A stretch of DNA of 25,165 nt from Ophiothrix spiculata (taxonomy: Eukaryota > Echinodermata > Ophiuroidea > Amphilepidida > Ophiotrichidae). Positions 1 through 9,566 of this stretch are shown one piece after another; position 1 is the first letter of the stretch, and each line of letters opens with the position of its first letter. The notes beneath the pieces were generated by a model. That model was not told where the DNA came from and ran no database searches. It was given only the letters and a program-made list of their open reading frames with translations. Both the position numbers and the translations under genes were made by a program. Location of the stretch: NCBI GenBank assembly GCA_000969725.1, contig JXSR01S010402.1. One strand, given 5' to 3'.

Positions 1-1800
1 CTTGACATATTCTGAGCGTTTCTCAAATTTGACCCAAAATTCACTCAAGCGTAACGCCCCTTACGAGAGGGTAAATAACCCAAAAAATTGTCAAAATATT
101 TTCTGTTCTACTGTGACCTCAAAACCACCAGTAACTCAATTTCGTCGAAATAGCACTTGACCACTTCTTCCACTAAAGTCTTCAATTGCATTTTTAATGA
201 TTTCGGCCTATTGTCTGCTACAAGCAAATTCAAAATTCATTATTATGCATTACAAGACATTTGAATTAGGCTAATGGTTAAGACAGTGACGATTATTCAA
301 CACCTGAGTTCAGCGCTAGCTTTACTACGCCATATTTTTAAATGTTTCTTTTAGAGGTTTAACGAAACTCCTACTTTTTTTTCGTTTCTCGCTGGTTTAC
401 TTTTTGTCCTTTGAGTCATTGATGCATTCTGAAACATAGCCCCAATGTTCCATAGAATTCGGCTAATTTGCTGATGCAATAGATTTGTCAGATACGCCGA
501 CGCGTAATGCTCTCGCCATAAGCAAACATCGAAATACTGAGCTGGAATTGTTTTGATTTATTCCAACTAATACATAACAAGTGGGTATGTTATAGGACCT
601 GGGGCTATATGAACATAATACGGTAAATCTAAGTACTATTATGATACTTTGACATTCAGATGCCTAGACTCCAGACGTATTTACTGTCGATCGATAAAGC
701 AAGTTTTCAATGTTGGTTCATAACATCTCAGTAACCTTAATCATTCCGATGTGATATTTCTTTCGTAGAAGTTACTTTTATAATGAATCATTATCCAAAA
801 TGACTTTTTTTAGAATTATCTAGCTATCTACATGAATGTCATTCATTGAAAATATCTGCAGTATTATTGATTTTCTTCTCTTTGAGTGTATGAGTTTATC
901 TCTACACACTTTTTGGTGCTATGTGATGTTCCTAATATCACATAAATTTGTTTTGCTAGCATTTACTTACCATTTTTAGCTTTAAATCAATTGCTTATCT
1001 CACTTAGCTCTTCATATACAATCTATCTTAGACGATATATCTAGATGAGAAAACGATAATGATGTGTCGTCTGCGAATCATTTCAAACATGGACTTTACT
1101 TATTCTCTCATACTTATGATATTATCTAAATTAGATTGGAAGTTGCTATTGACAAGTATGTTGTTTTTGGACTATCCAGGCTTGTGTTTTTTACATAGGG
1201 GTCCCCTACGGACTCACCTGGATAAACAAACAACAAACCAAGATGGATCCTTATGGTCTCAACATTTTATTTTTTGTACTCCGAGTCATATGCCTGATAT
1301 CTTTGTATACAAATTGTTTCTTATAGTAATACAGTTCCTTTTTTCAATAACATTCTTGTTAAATGGTCATTGACGTAATTCTTGCCCAAAGCTTTTGAGA
1401 GCACAGTCGATCCAATTGTACTTTCATTTTTCTTTTCTACTGATTTTTTTTTATTTTTCTACATTGTTTATCATTAAAAATGTTATCAACGTAATCCGTG
1501 CATCGGTTGAAATTAAATCATTCAAGAATTTAGAAAAGCAAGGAAGGACAGATACTAGTATATAGTTAACAAATGTGCGTCGTCTTTTGTGTAGAGTTTT
1601 TAAGTTTACATTTTAAGCTGTTCAGATACAAAACCATTTATCAAAAAATAATGGATAAGGATTTTGATATTTCTGACGCATCATGTTTATCATGTTTCCA
1701 ATGTCATCATATCCAGAATATTTGGTTTGACTCAAATTATCTATAATTGTAAGTATTCCAGCAGGTAATGCAATACATGGCAGATTACAATAATGATGTG
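1..1800. other. AT-rich stretch without recognisable gene
   Basis: Stops are frequent in all frames. The longest open frame (1059-1373, plus) shows no domain, splice sites or codon bias and reads as chance. There is a short direct echo of ATGATGTGTCGT at about 1060 and 1795. Nothing else was supported. Confidence 0.5.
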
Positions 1801-1819
1801 TCGTGTGCAAATCAAAAAA

Positions 1820-2125
1820 ATCGGAAAAAACTGCATGAAAATCGGATATTCCTGCGATTTTTTTAGAAAATTTGGATTTTTTTCCGTACAAATGCCGATT
1901 TTCAACATTTTGGTAGTTATGACGTCATGGTGACGTCATACATTTATGGATGACCTTGAATTTGGTATCAATGGAAAGGGGAGACTGATACCTATCCACT
2001 GGTACCATATACGGGGGTCTTTGGGACTCGCTATAAAAAATTGAGGGGGGGGGGTTGCGATAAAACCCCCCACCCCCTCCGTATAATATGTTTGTGAAAA
2101 TCGCTCCGTATAACTAGGGTTAATT
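1820..2125. repeat. Probable transposon-derived segment with paired CRE palindromes and G/C runs
   Basis: This stretch holds inverted T/A-rich strings (ATCGGAAAAA and TTTTTCCG), then two perfect TGACGTCA octamers at 1920-1927 and 1931-1938, then a run of ten G at about 2045 opposite C-runs at about 2064-2080 that could fold back. Such mosaics are typical of non-autonomous element debris. No complete terminal repeats were found, so the boundaries are rough. Confidence 0.35.
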
Positions 2126-2296
2126 TAATGTTGGTTATGCATCACATGTGGGATCAAGACATAAACTATAATAATAACGTATTATTTTTTTTTTATCTTC
2201 AGATGCCATTAGAAAGTCCTGAGTAGCAAATAATGGGGATATCTATTGCTGCAGTTACGAACTCAGTAGTAATTCCGAAAAAAAAATGAAGCAATA

Positions 2297-3499
2297 TGTG
2301 ATGACTCATCCCGAAAAGGGGGACTTTGCTACAGAACACTTTTCGAGAAACTGGTGAAAATAGACAGGCTCATTCTCCGATAAACCGTGCGACTTTGGTT
2401 AGAGAAATGTTGAAATTTCGACTACTAAAAACTCATGAAAAACATACAAAATCATAAACTCTTATGGTTTCTGAAGAAGAAAAAGTGCATGGGAGATGTT
2501 TTAAAAATACTTGATTTTTTAACCATTGTATTCCCTATACCTAAATTTCGCATCAGTCGTTTCGTATCTGTTTGAATCTTTTTTTCAATTTTCATTATTG
2601 AGAAAATTAGTTTTCTTACAAACTTGATCTTTACACTAAATTAGGAGCTCTACACATGGTGTAGTATTTCGCTCATAGTGTACCGCGTTTTGCGAGAAGG
2701 CAGCAAAATGTGCGTTTCGTATCTGTCGCGACGTGACAGTCACATAGGGGTTTTTTGATATTAACATCCTTGTAAATCATTACTGTAAATATACAATTCT
2801 ATATAACATATATGTTATTCAACACTGAAGTTTACTTGATAAACCCAATGCGGAATCATCCATCAACAAATTCATTTTCATACTTTGTTATCGATTTTAG
2901 AATCTACTTCGTATCTGTTTGCAATATTGGCGACATGCTTTAAAAAGCTCTTATGCCATATCAAATACTTAATATAATTAAACTTTATATGTCATTATCA
3001 ATACCTATTACGGGCTGTTAAATAGCGTTTGATATGCCCGAATATTTTAGGATCGGGGGCACTTAAAACATAAAAAGTATGGCTGGCGACATTGGGAAAA
3101 GTAACGATTTTGCATTTTCAGATTAATCGTTATCTACTTTCCTGGCATGCTAAAATGTTTAGCTTCACACATGTTACTAATATGACTCTAATGTATCATC
3201 TAGACCACTCAAATTATTTGTAATAGGCTTAAGAACGTTAAACAAGTAACACGAACATGAGCGACACCAAAACGGGAAAGTTGCACACTTTATCGGAGAA
3301 TGAGCCGACAGTGAAAAAAAAGAAAATAATAAGAATTTCCAGCAGATTTTCTGTTGTAAAATTTGATCGCCTTGATCAATTTCAACAAATAAGGTGTAAT
3401 TTTAAAGCTTAGGTAATGCTGTAACAGATGAAATGATAAAATCAAAATAATATCATCTGCAAAGTCCCCCCTTTCGGAAGTTTCGGGTGAGCCATCACA
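2297..3499. mobile_element. MITE (family A), copy 1, split by a second element
   Basis: Ends are inverted: the left reads TGTGATGACTCATCCCG... with AAAGGGGGACTTTGC inside, and the right end is its complement with a 9-base internal duplication. Flanks are ...AATA and TATA..., consistent with a TA target duplication (Tc1/mariner-style, inferred). Without the 940-bp insert at 2367-3306 it is about 260 bp long and aligns along its length with copy 2 at 11924-12179, including the shared internal GATCGCCTTGATCAATTTCAA. It has no coding capacity. Confidence 0.8.
2367..3306. mobile_element. 940-bp non-autonomous DNA element (family B), complete copy
   Basis: The termini are a perfect 18-bp inverted repeat, GGCTCATTCTCCGATAAA, at 2367-2384 and 3289-3306, extending imperfectly to about 29 bp. 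A 4-bp target duplication GACA flanks it (2363-2366 and 3307-3310). The empty site is visible in the other copy of the host MITE, near 11985. There is no transposase frame. A 4-bp duplication is known for superfamilies such as Sola or Academ, but I cannot assign one. An inverted relative lies at 24290-25165. Confidence 0.85.
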
Positions 3500-4586
3500 T
3501 ATAAGGAATTTCGGAAAAATTTTTTGAAGCAATATAAGTCCGTATTTTAACGACGAAACTGTTATGTATGATAAAGTTACATAGTATGGTTTAAAGTCAT
3601 CTCTATCAAAATTAAAATGTTTTGCTAAGAAATTTTAAATGTTAAAATTTCACGTGTTCTGTTTTTAAGTATAAGGAAATCGGTGATTCTAACAAGTCCA
3701 AGTTTCAGTTCACAGTAACTAGATATTGACGACTTGAAGATACAGGGTGTCCCAGAAAAAACACCTTTTAATCTCTGCGTGTAATTTTCTTGGGTTTAAA
3801 CGGAAAGTTAGAACATTTCTTGTAACTTAGAACATTTCTTGTAACTTTAAATTTTTGAAACAAACTTTAATCTTTAAAGCTAAATTCTAATTTAAATAGT
3901 TTCGTGCAACACATTCAAATTCACCCATATGCTTTTTTCATCAAACAGGCGAAATTATGACGATTTTGAAGTTATTTAAATGACCAAGGTCATCAGTGGC
4001 GTGTGCAAATGGGTTGGGGGCTGGGAGCGGGCTTCAGCCCCAAGTCACAATAAAATTCGGGGGAAGAGGCTGTCGGGGAACAGAAAAAAGGGCTCTCAGT
4101 GGTATTTTCTACTAAACATGCCGAACAAAATTGGTTGAAATGTTTAAAAAATAAATAACAATGTTATAACGTCATGTAATTTTGTTGAGAAATTAAAATT
4201 CATATGAACATGAGTCGTGTGTGCGATTGTGAGACATTTCCTTTTGCTTGTCAGTTTTCAAAAGCTACGCCACTAAATTTTGGGTGTACATTTTATGTCT
4301 CATTAGTCGGGGGAACTTCGTATCTTGCCCCGTCAGTCAAAACTTCCTGCGCACGCTAACTAGTGCATGTTTCCCGTTTCTTAAAGGAATTTGTTCGATT
4401 TTATTTAAAATAGCATCCCATTTAATGACATTGGTTATGCTATAATCTAATAATAAACTTCGAAAATAAATAAAGCTCTGGCCGATATGAATTTTTCCAC
4501 GCTTGGAATAGGCAGAATTTGATTTTGTCTTCATCAAGGCACTGAATAATGTATTGATTGGAGATGGGTCAGGTGTCAATTAGTAT
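3500..4586. other. Intergenic stretch with small repeats, no gene
   Basis: The string ACAGGGTGTCCC (about 3744-3756) resembles the end of a transposon, but no partner end was found. A 19-bp unit, TTAGAACATTTCTTGTAAC, is repeated exactly in tandem at 3808-3826 and 3827-3845. Open frames at 4248-4445 (plus) and 4337-4579 (minus) overlap each other and show no recognisable domain. Confidence 0.45.
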
Positions 4587-4742
4587 ACAAATAATGAATG
4601 TTTATGAGTGCAAATATTTCATGAGGTGAAAGATCGAATGTTCCATTCAAACGAGGCGAAGCCGAGTTGAATGGGGCATTTGAGCTTCCACCGAATGAAC
4701 TATTTGTTCCATTTACACGAATAACAAATATTCATTATTTGT
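4587..4742. mobile_element. Short MITE-like inverted-repeat element
   Basis: About 156 bp with outward ends ACAAATAATGAAT and its complement at 4730-4742. Inside, AACGAGGCGAAGCCGAGTTGAATGG forms a further imperfect hairpin (GGCGAAGCC). It has no coding capacity. A target duplication could not be fixed, although TA lies immediately left. Confidence 0.55.
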
Positions 4743-5217
4743 TTTATTTCAAGATATCACACTGGTTTGTTTCATGCCGTTCAGCGTACAATAGACCAAA
4801 TTATTGCACGGCTCAAATGAGTGTAATCATGATATAACAAAGAATGTCTTTAAGTACTTGGTCCCAAATCTGAGATAACTGAAGCTCCTGTGTCTGTTTA
4901 ATGAAGGCTTTTCCACTCTCTCCAAAATGGCTTCACTGACAGCTCATTCGAATCACATTTCCTCCTGGTCTAAGATTTTAACATCTCTGTCAACTGAGTG
5001 CCCAAAAATTATAATGTGTTCATAGATTGCAGAGTCTGCAGTGCTTGATGAAGTCCAAAGCTTGGATGAAAATTTGCAAGTAAGCAAATTATTTTTTTGT
5101 ACTTTCCAGTATTTAATTTATAACATTTCAACTTTAACACTTCGACTGGATGACTTAAAACATACATCATATGTTTATGAAGATATCTAGTAAATATTGT
5201 TAAACGGTGCAAGTATA
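4743..5217. other. 3' flank of pore-forming gene, no other feature
   Basis: AT-rich sequence with no supported gene. It may contain the 3' untranslated region of the minus-strand gene; candidate poly(A) signals are at 5218 and 5112. Confidence 0.4.
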
Positions 5218-5223
5218 TTTAAT
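5218..5223 (-). terminator. Candidate polyadenylation signal ATTAAA
   Basis: ATTAAA on the minus strand, about 110 bases after the stop of the pore-forming gene. It is the nearest accepted variant; no AATAAA occurs between 5000 and 5331 on that strand. A second ATTAAA lies at 5112-5117. Confidence 0.35.
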
Positions 5224-5331
5224 AGGTCATAAGGACATTATTTTACAATTGTATTATATTTTACTTAAATATTATTACTATTATCTTAGCCTATTATATT
5301 TTTTCTTTTTGCCTAGCCTTTCTTTTTTTCC

Positions 5332-5769
5332 TTAGCCTTTAAGTGGTATAGCGGGATCGTAATTGACTCTTATGCGGGAGGTATGGACATCAGTTAAGAC
5401 TCCTGTTACACCCTTTGTGGATTCACTTCCATCTTCGTGCACGGTAACAAGAGTTGCCGTATATGGAATGTCGATTTCCAATTCGTTACCGATGACAGAA
5501 GCTCTTATAGAGGATCTTGGTGGGACTGTGACAGAGACTCGAATTTCATCGTTGTGTTCTTCGACCTTAGTAGACCCAGATGTATACGAAAACCCGTGTT
5601 TAATGCTGCTAGTGACCGATGTGCTAATCTCAGCAATTCCTAATTTAGCCGATGCTCCGACTGTAACGGACAAACCAACTTCCGTGCTATGGGTCATTTG
5701 CATGGTGGTACTTTCCGAGGTTGTGTATCGCAAAACTCGAATAGCCTCTTGAGGCTGGCTGCCTTCGTT
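5332..5769 (-). CDS. Exon 2 of the same gene: aerolysin/ETX-MTX2-type pore-forming domain
   Basis: Second coding exon, 145 codons plus TAA (5334-5332), residues 193-337 of the predicted protein. It shows the hallmarks of the ETX/MTX2 beta-pore fold: long strands rich in Ser, Thr and Val; an alternating polar/apolar stretch (about 220-247) that would form the membrane hairpin; aromatic residues in GFSYTSGS (about 251-258); and the family's VTVPP turn near residues 272-276. It contains no cysteine, unlike exon 1. Family knowledge: such proteins are secreted as soluble monomers, bind a surface receptor, oligomerise and insert a beta-barrel; animal members act in defence, venom or digestion. Which role applies here is unknown. 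The acceptor reads ...TTATTTATCAG before AAC, phase 0, matching exon 1. Exon 1 residues 183-192 and the first residues here make the opening strand of the domain, which supports the splice. The exon is less AT-rich than its surroundings and has no internal stop, so the gene looks intact. Confidence 0.82.
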   Translation of the reverse strand, partial: NEGSQPQEAIRVLRYTTSESTTMQMTHSTEVGLSVTVGASAKLGIAEISTSVTSSIKHGFSYTSGSTKVEEHNDEIRVSVTVPPRSSIRASVIGNELEIDIPYTATLVTVHEDGSESTKGVTGVLTDVHTSRIRVNYDPAIPLKG

Positions 5770-6465
5770 CTGATAAATAATGAAATAAATGGCCAAATAA
5801 GTAGATTATGTTTTTGTTTGGTTTGGTTTGCTTGTTTGTCATTGTTTTGTTTGTTGTTTTTAGTTTATTTGTTTATTTCGTTGTTTGTGGGTTAGTTGGT
5901 TGGATGGATTGGTTTGTTTGTCTGTTGCTTGCAACATTTCATATTATTCCTATTTCCAGCTAAATGCTTTGTCATGCATCACCGTATACCGCCCAAACGT
6001 GAGAATAACGTATTAAAGTTTCACAAACTGAACGTGTGCCAAATGGACACCACCAGTATGGATAACGAATTAAACGTATAGACAACTGACAAAATAGATA
6101 ACGTATTGAAAGTACTTCCAACGAACACATGACAAACAGCATGTATTAAACAGAACAATAGGCGTAAGTTTCGCTCTATACGTTTAATGGTCACTGATCA
6201 TTTTGCTGATAGAGCCTTAACGACGTGTTTTCATTTAGACCGATGACAAATATGTTTTATAGGAAAAACTTTGTCAGTTATGTATTTATATATTCTCAAA
6301 ATATATTGTCTGACTCTGCACTTATTTGATTCTAGTCATACACTGATACAGAGTCAGTGACACATAAAAAATTTATATAAGACAATGCAAATAATTTGAA
6401 TTATCGTAATGATTTTTTTTTTATTTCTTAAGATATGTTTGCAAAAACAAAACAAAAAAACTTAC
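5770..6465 (-). other. Intron of the pore-forming gene, with T/G-rich tract
   Basis: A 696-bp phase-0 intron with a strong GTAAGT donor (6465) and an AG acceptor (5770-5771) after a T-rich stretch. On the plus strand, 5813-5935 is an imperfect TTTG/TTTGT-repeat (CAAA-type on the coding strand) lying close to the acceptor. Stops occur in all frames, and no coding signal was seen. Confidence 0.75.
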
Positions 6466-7041
6466 TTGCAAAATTATTTCTGCAACAACAAAAGGTTCCC
6501 CGCCTACTAATTCTTTCAAATCAGCCTCAGAAAAGTCGTACTTGACGTTCTCTAATCTGTATTCTTGTGCGTACTTGCGATTTATGCAAGTGCACGAGCA
6601 GTAATCGCATCTGACAAAGCCTTTTATTTTCCCTTTGGCTGCCTTCCAACAATCCCGTATTTCTTGGCATCCGGCGTAGTTTGTTCGAACCAGGCCATCT
6701 CTATCACATGTTTTCGTACAGGTACCGAGTAGGTCTGCTTCCTTTATGCTTAAAGGTTTCGACTCGACCAAAATATCTTTTTCGGCATCATCTACTATGC
6801 ATTGGCATCTGCAGTAGTCGCACCTTACGAAACCTTTATTCCATCCTGGAGAGCTTTGAGTACACGATCTAATCGTCTTGCAGTTATGCCTGCCGTAAAG
6901 AGCGGGGATATCATCGCACGTCTTTGTGCACGTGCCAATCAACTCATTCTCGTTCAAAATAATTTGTCGGCCCTCACAAAAACGAATGAGTCCCAATGCC
7001 AGGCTAAAAGCGGTTAGTAGAATAACAGTCATGGAATTCAT
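6466..7041 (-). CDS. Exon 1 of secreted pore-forming protein: signal peptide and two eight-Cys modules
   Basis: First coding exon, 192 codons, of a predicted secreted protein related to the aerolysin/ETX-MTX2 family (family assigned from exon 2). Residues 1-24 form a signal peptide: a hydrophobic run ILLTAFSLALGLI followed by a small-residue cleavage region near CEG. Two tandem modules follow. Module 1 has cysteines at 38, 42, 54, 60, 74, 77, 79 and 81; module 2 has them at 108, 112, 125, 131, 145, 148, 150 and 152. Both carry GTCTKTC at the start and KGFVRCDYC before a CxCxC end. An acidic lead-in (ENEL, EADL, SEADL) precedes each module and recurs at 171-175 before the pore domain. The exon ends at 6466 with donor GTAAGT in phase 0. 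The start at 7041 was chosen because the signal peptide follows at once; a longer open frame to 7149 adds hydrophilic residues and crosses a likely splice acceptor. I do not recognise the Cys module as a named family; it may be a lectin-like or receptor-binding part (inference). Confidence 0.8.
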
Positions 7042-7200
7042 GTCGGTAGTGTCTGTAAAGCAAATATTAGAAAACGTACCGTAAATATTAATTATCATGT
7101 TATATATTAACAGTTTGTCTCTGTAAGAATGTACCACATGGCGATTCATGGGTCATCGGATCATAAAATAAAAAATGCAGTGATACACTATCATACTATA
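7042..7200 (-). promoter_or_regulatory. 5' flank of pore-forming gene with possible 5'UTR splice acceptor
   Basis: On the minus strand the sequence just before the start codon reads TTTGCTTTACAG, with its AG at 7053-7054, followed by a short leader and the ATG. This fits a 3' splice site, so the first exon may be untranslated and lie further upstream. If so, the inverted-repeat element at 7201-8045 could sit inside the first intron. A second acceptor-like string (TTCTTACAG) lies about 70 bases further upstream. An AT-rich TATTTTATG near 7160-7170 could instead be a TATA-like element. The sequence does not decide between these. Confidence 0.35.
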
Positions 7201-8045
7201 AGGCTGCGATCACATAGAACTATACGGTGATTCCAAAGTAACGTTTGTGACCGAAAAACTGGAATATTTCACTTTTAAATGGTCACAGAACCTAGCATAA
7301 ACATTATATCAACGAGTTTGTTGTTGATAATAGTGTTCACTGGTAGGATCAAGACATGCAGGTGTTTAAAGAGTATAATAATTGCCAAAATATTGAATAA
7401 CGTTCATGTAACGTTCGGTAACGTTTTTGACCTCGCGCGAAAATGTTTTTTTGCTCCAAATTACTTCAAAGTAAAATTTCTCTGACATGTTAGCGATTTT
7501 TTTATTGCGCTTTTCACAGATGATTGGTAACATATTTACAAATAGTTCATAAAAGTGTAGGAAATTCTATCGTCAGGATTTCTTTTAAAGCAATGTTATG
7601 TTTGGTAACGTCTGGTAACGTTTGTGACATTTTGGTGTAACTTTTTGATAACGTTTATGACATTTTTGAATGAAAACATGTGCTCATTCATGCACGGGTA
7701 GAAACAATTCAAAATTTCTGATTAGAAAATACTTTTCACATACCGAGTAACAAACGTATGACTGAAAAGACTGCTCATATGGTCGAATACATAAGCTGTT
7801 TTTTTGTTTGAAATAAAAAAGGTTTAGTTTTCACTGGAATGAGCCTATACTATTTGGGTATACGTTGGACGATTTTACTTGGGCACGCGTATAGATTCAA
7901 TCGAACACGTTATGTTGATGCTACCGGGTAACATAAGAGGGCACTATTCGAAAAACGTATAGCTTGCCGTGCCTATATAAAATATAGCCATCGAATAGCG
8001 TTTAGCGAATACCGTATACCGTATAGTTCTATGTGATCGCAGCCT
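7201..8045. mobile_element. 845-bp non-autonomous DNA element with 27-bp inverted ends and subterminal motifs
   Basis: A perfect 27-bp inverted repeat starts AGGCTGCGATCACATAGAAC at 7201-7227, with its complement at 8019-8045. The left half carries many copies of a GGTAACGTTTGTGAC-like motif (about 7238, 7397, 7408, 7418, 7613, 7623, 7646), the sort of array a transposase binds. There is no transposase frame. Flanks share ACTATA-like strings but no clean target duplication. It lies just upstream of the pore-forming gene. Confidence 0.8.
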
Positions 8046-8410
8046 GACACTATATCTGAATCCCTAGGTTCTTGCCATTTTAGTTTGACTGAAAAAAAAA
8101 TATTGAAATTTGGGGTAAAAACAACCACCAAAATAATATGTACATTAAGTGTAAAAGCGTGCGCAAAGCTCATCCCAACCTAAGTTAAACATATTTTGAA
8201 ACCTCCAGTTGGGAACATAGCTTATGTAAAAAATAAAAAAAAAACCGAAATTGGGATACCGTTGGCGTATCGTGTTACTCTGACTTGAACTATTGATGAA
8301 GAGCGCCCTCGCGCAGTTTTCCGAGCGCCAAAACTCTATGCGCCATCAAGATCCCAATGTAAAAACAAATTCACAAGTGAGTACTCAACAAGTGAAAACT
8401 AGACAGGACT
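8046..8410. other. Spacer without gene
   Basis: AT-rich spacer between two mobile-element-like regions. The GGGATACCGTTGGCG...CTATGCGCCATCAA portion (8255-8350) faintly resembles 9430-9535, which hints at flanking-repeat structure but is weak. Confidence 0.35.
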
Positions 8411-8457
8411 GTGTCACTGCAGTGACACGGACCCTGCCTCTGTTTTTTCCTTAAAAA

Positions 8458-9063
8458 CAATTGAAAATTTGACCTTTCTTTTGACCTTTAATCCTCAAGG
8501 AAAGGTCAAGTGGCGGGGTCACCATGGAAACTTTTGATCACTTTTGATACACAAAACAATTTGACACCATAATCTTTGAAATCGAATTAAGTTGAAAATT
8601 TGACCTTTCTTTTGACCTTTGACCCCCAAGGAAGGGTAGGGCAATGGGGTCACTGTGGACACTTTTAATTGTTGGTCCAAGACGAACAATTTGACACCTC
8701 AAACGTCGAAATCAGACAAAGTTGAAAATTTGAACTTTCTTTTGACCTTTGACCCCCATGGAAGGGTTGGGCGATGGGTCACCATAGACACTTTTGATTG
8801 TTGATCAGGAAGACGAACAATTTGACACCTTAAACGTCGAAATTGGACAAAGTTGAAAATTGGACCTCTCAATTGACCTTTCTTTTGACCTTTGACCCCA
8901 AGGAAGGGTCGGACGATGGGGTCACCATGGACACGTTTGATCGTCCAAGATGAATAATGTGACACCTCAAACGTCGAAATCGGACAAAGTTGAAAATTTG
9001 ACCTTACCATTGACCTTTCTTTTGACCTCTGACCCCCAAGGAAGGGTCGGGCAATGACCTTTT
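8458..9063. repeat. Minisatellite, about 131-bp unit, 4.5 copies
   Basis: The unit contains GTTGAAAATTTGACC, TTTCTTTTGACCTTTGACCC, CAAGGAAGGGTCGGGC, GGGGTCACCATGGACAC and ACAATTTGACACCT. The anchor TTGAAAATTTG recurs at 8461, 8592, 8722, 8853 and 8990, giving periods of 131, 130, 131 and 137; the last is longer because of an extra ATTGACC-type insertion. A minus-strand open frame across it (8699-9010) merely translates the repeat. Confidence 0.9.
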
Positions 9064-9359
9064 TTATTTGACCTCTGTGATCCCATATGACCCAAGATAT
9101 TTTTTTTCATCTAGTAACTTTTGTGGACAATGTTAAGACGTTTCACGTCCCCAAATTTCAGGACCATACCATGTAACGTAATTGAGTTGAAACTTTTATC
9201 GTGAAAATCAAGTTTTTGACCACGTGACCCCTACGTGACCTTGGAGGGGTCAGGGATCAGGTGACATAAATGGGAGGTGGCCCTGGTTCCTTCACTTAAG
9301 TTTGGTCAAAATCGGTCACTGTATGCCGGAGATATAACACATCATCAATAGGTTGCCAG

Positions 9360-9388
9360 AAGAAGAAAGAAAGAAGAAAGAAAGAAAC
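9360..9388. repeat. (AAGAAAG)n purine microsatellite
   Basis: An imperfect run of GAAGAAAGAAAG units at the right end of the 8411-9415 region. Confidence 0.7.
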
Positions 9389-9566
9389 ACGTCAAAAACA
9401 ATACCCTGCAGGGTAACAAATTGAAGCAAAATATTGGTGGGATATCTTTGGCGCACTGAGATAGTGAGGGTCAAAGGTCAAATTTTTCCTGTCTGGTGCG
9501 TTTTTGCGGCTCCGTAACTCTGCGCGCCATCAACAGAAAACAATAAAAACTACTAACAACATGTAG

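Larger units (their letters stand above)
8411..9415. mobile_element. Candidate non-autonomous element bounded by CTGCAG-centred palindromes
   Basis: The left side has a perfect 18-bp palindrome, GTGTCACTGCAGTGACAC (8411-8428). The right side has a perfect 14-bp palindrome, TACCCTGCAGGGTA (9402-9415). Between them are a minisatellite, a unique 3' part (9070-9355) and an (A/G)-rich AAGAAAG tract (9360-9388). Palindromes near the ends with an internal minisatellite recall Helitron-like or other non-autonomous elements, but no canonical termini or target duplication were seen. Confidence 0.35.

Noticed and set aside
1059-1373. 104-codon open frame
   Set aside because: No domain, no splice context and AT-driven composition; length is within chance for this window.
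3744-3756. ACAGGGTGTCCC as a transposon terminus
   Set aside because: No matching opposite end was found in the flanking 1.5 kb.
4337-4579. 80-codon minus-strand frame
   Set aside because: It overlaps a plus-strand frame and shows no domain; possibly old element debris, but unsupported.
7042-7149. Longer start for exon 1 at 7149
   Set aside because: The added residues are not hydrophobic and would bury the signal peptide. A splice acceptor-like TTTACAG lies in between.
8699-9010. Minus-strand frame with internal protein repeats
   Set aside because: It is a translation of the 131-bp minisatellite, with units differing by indels that break the frame elsewhere.
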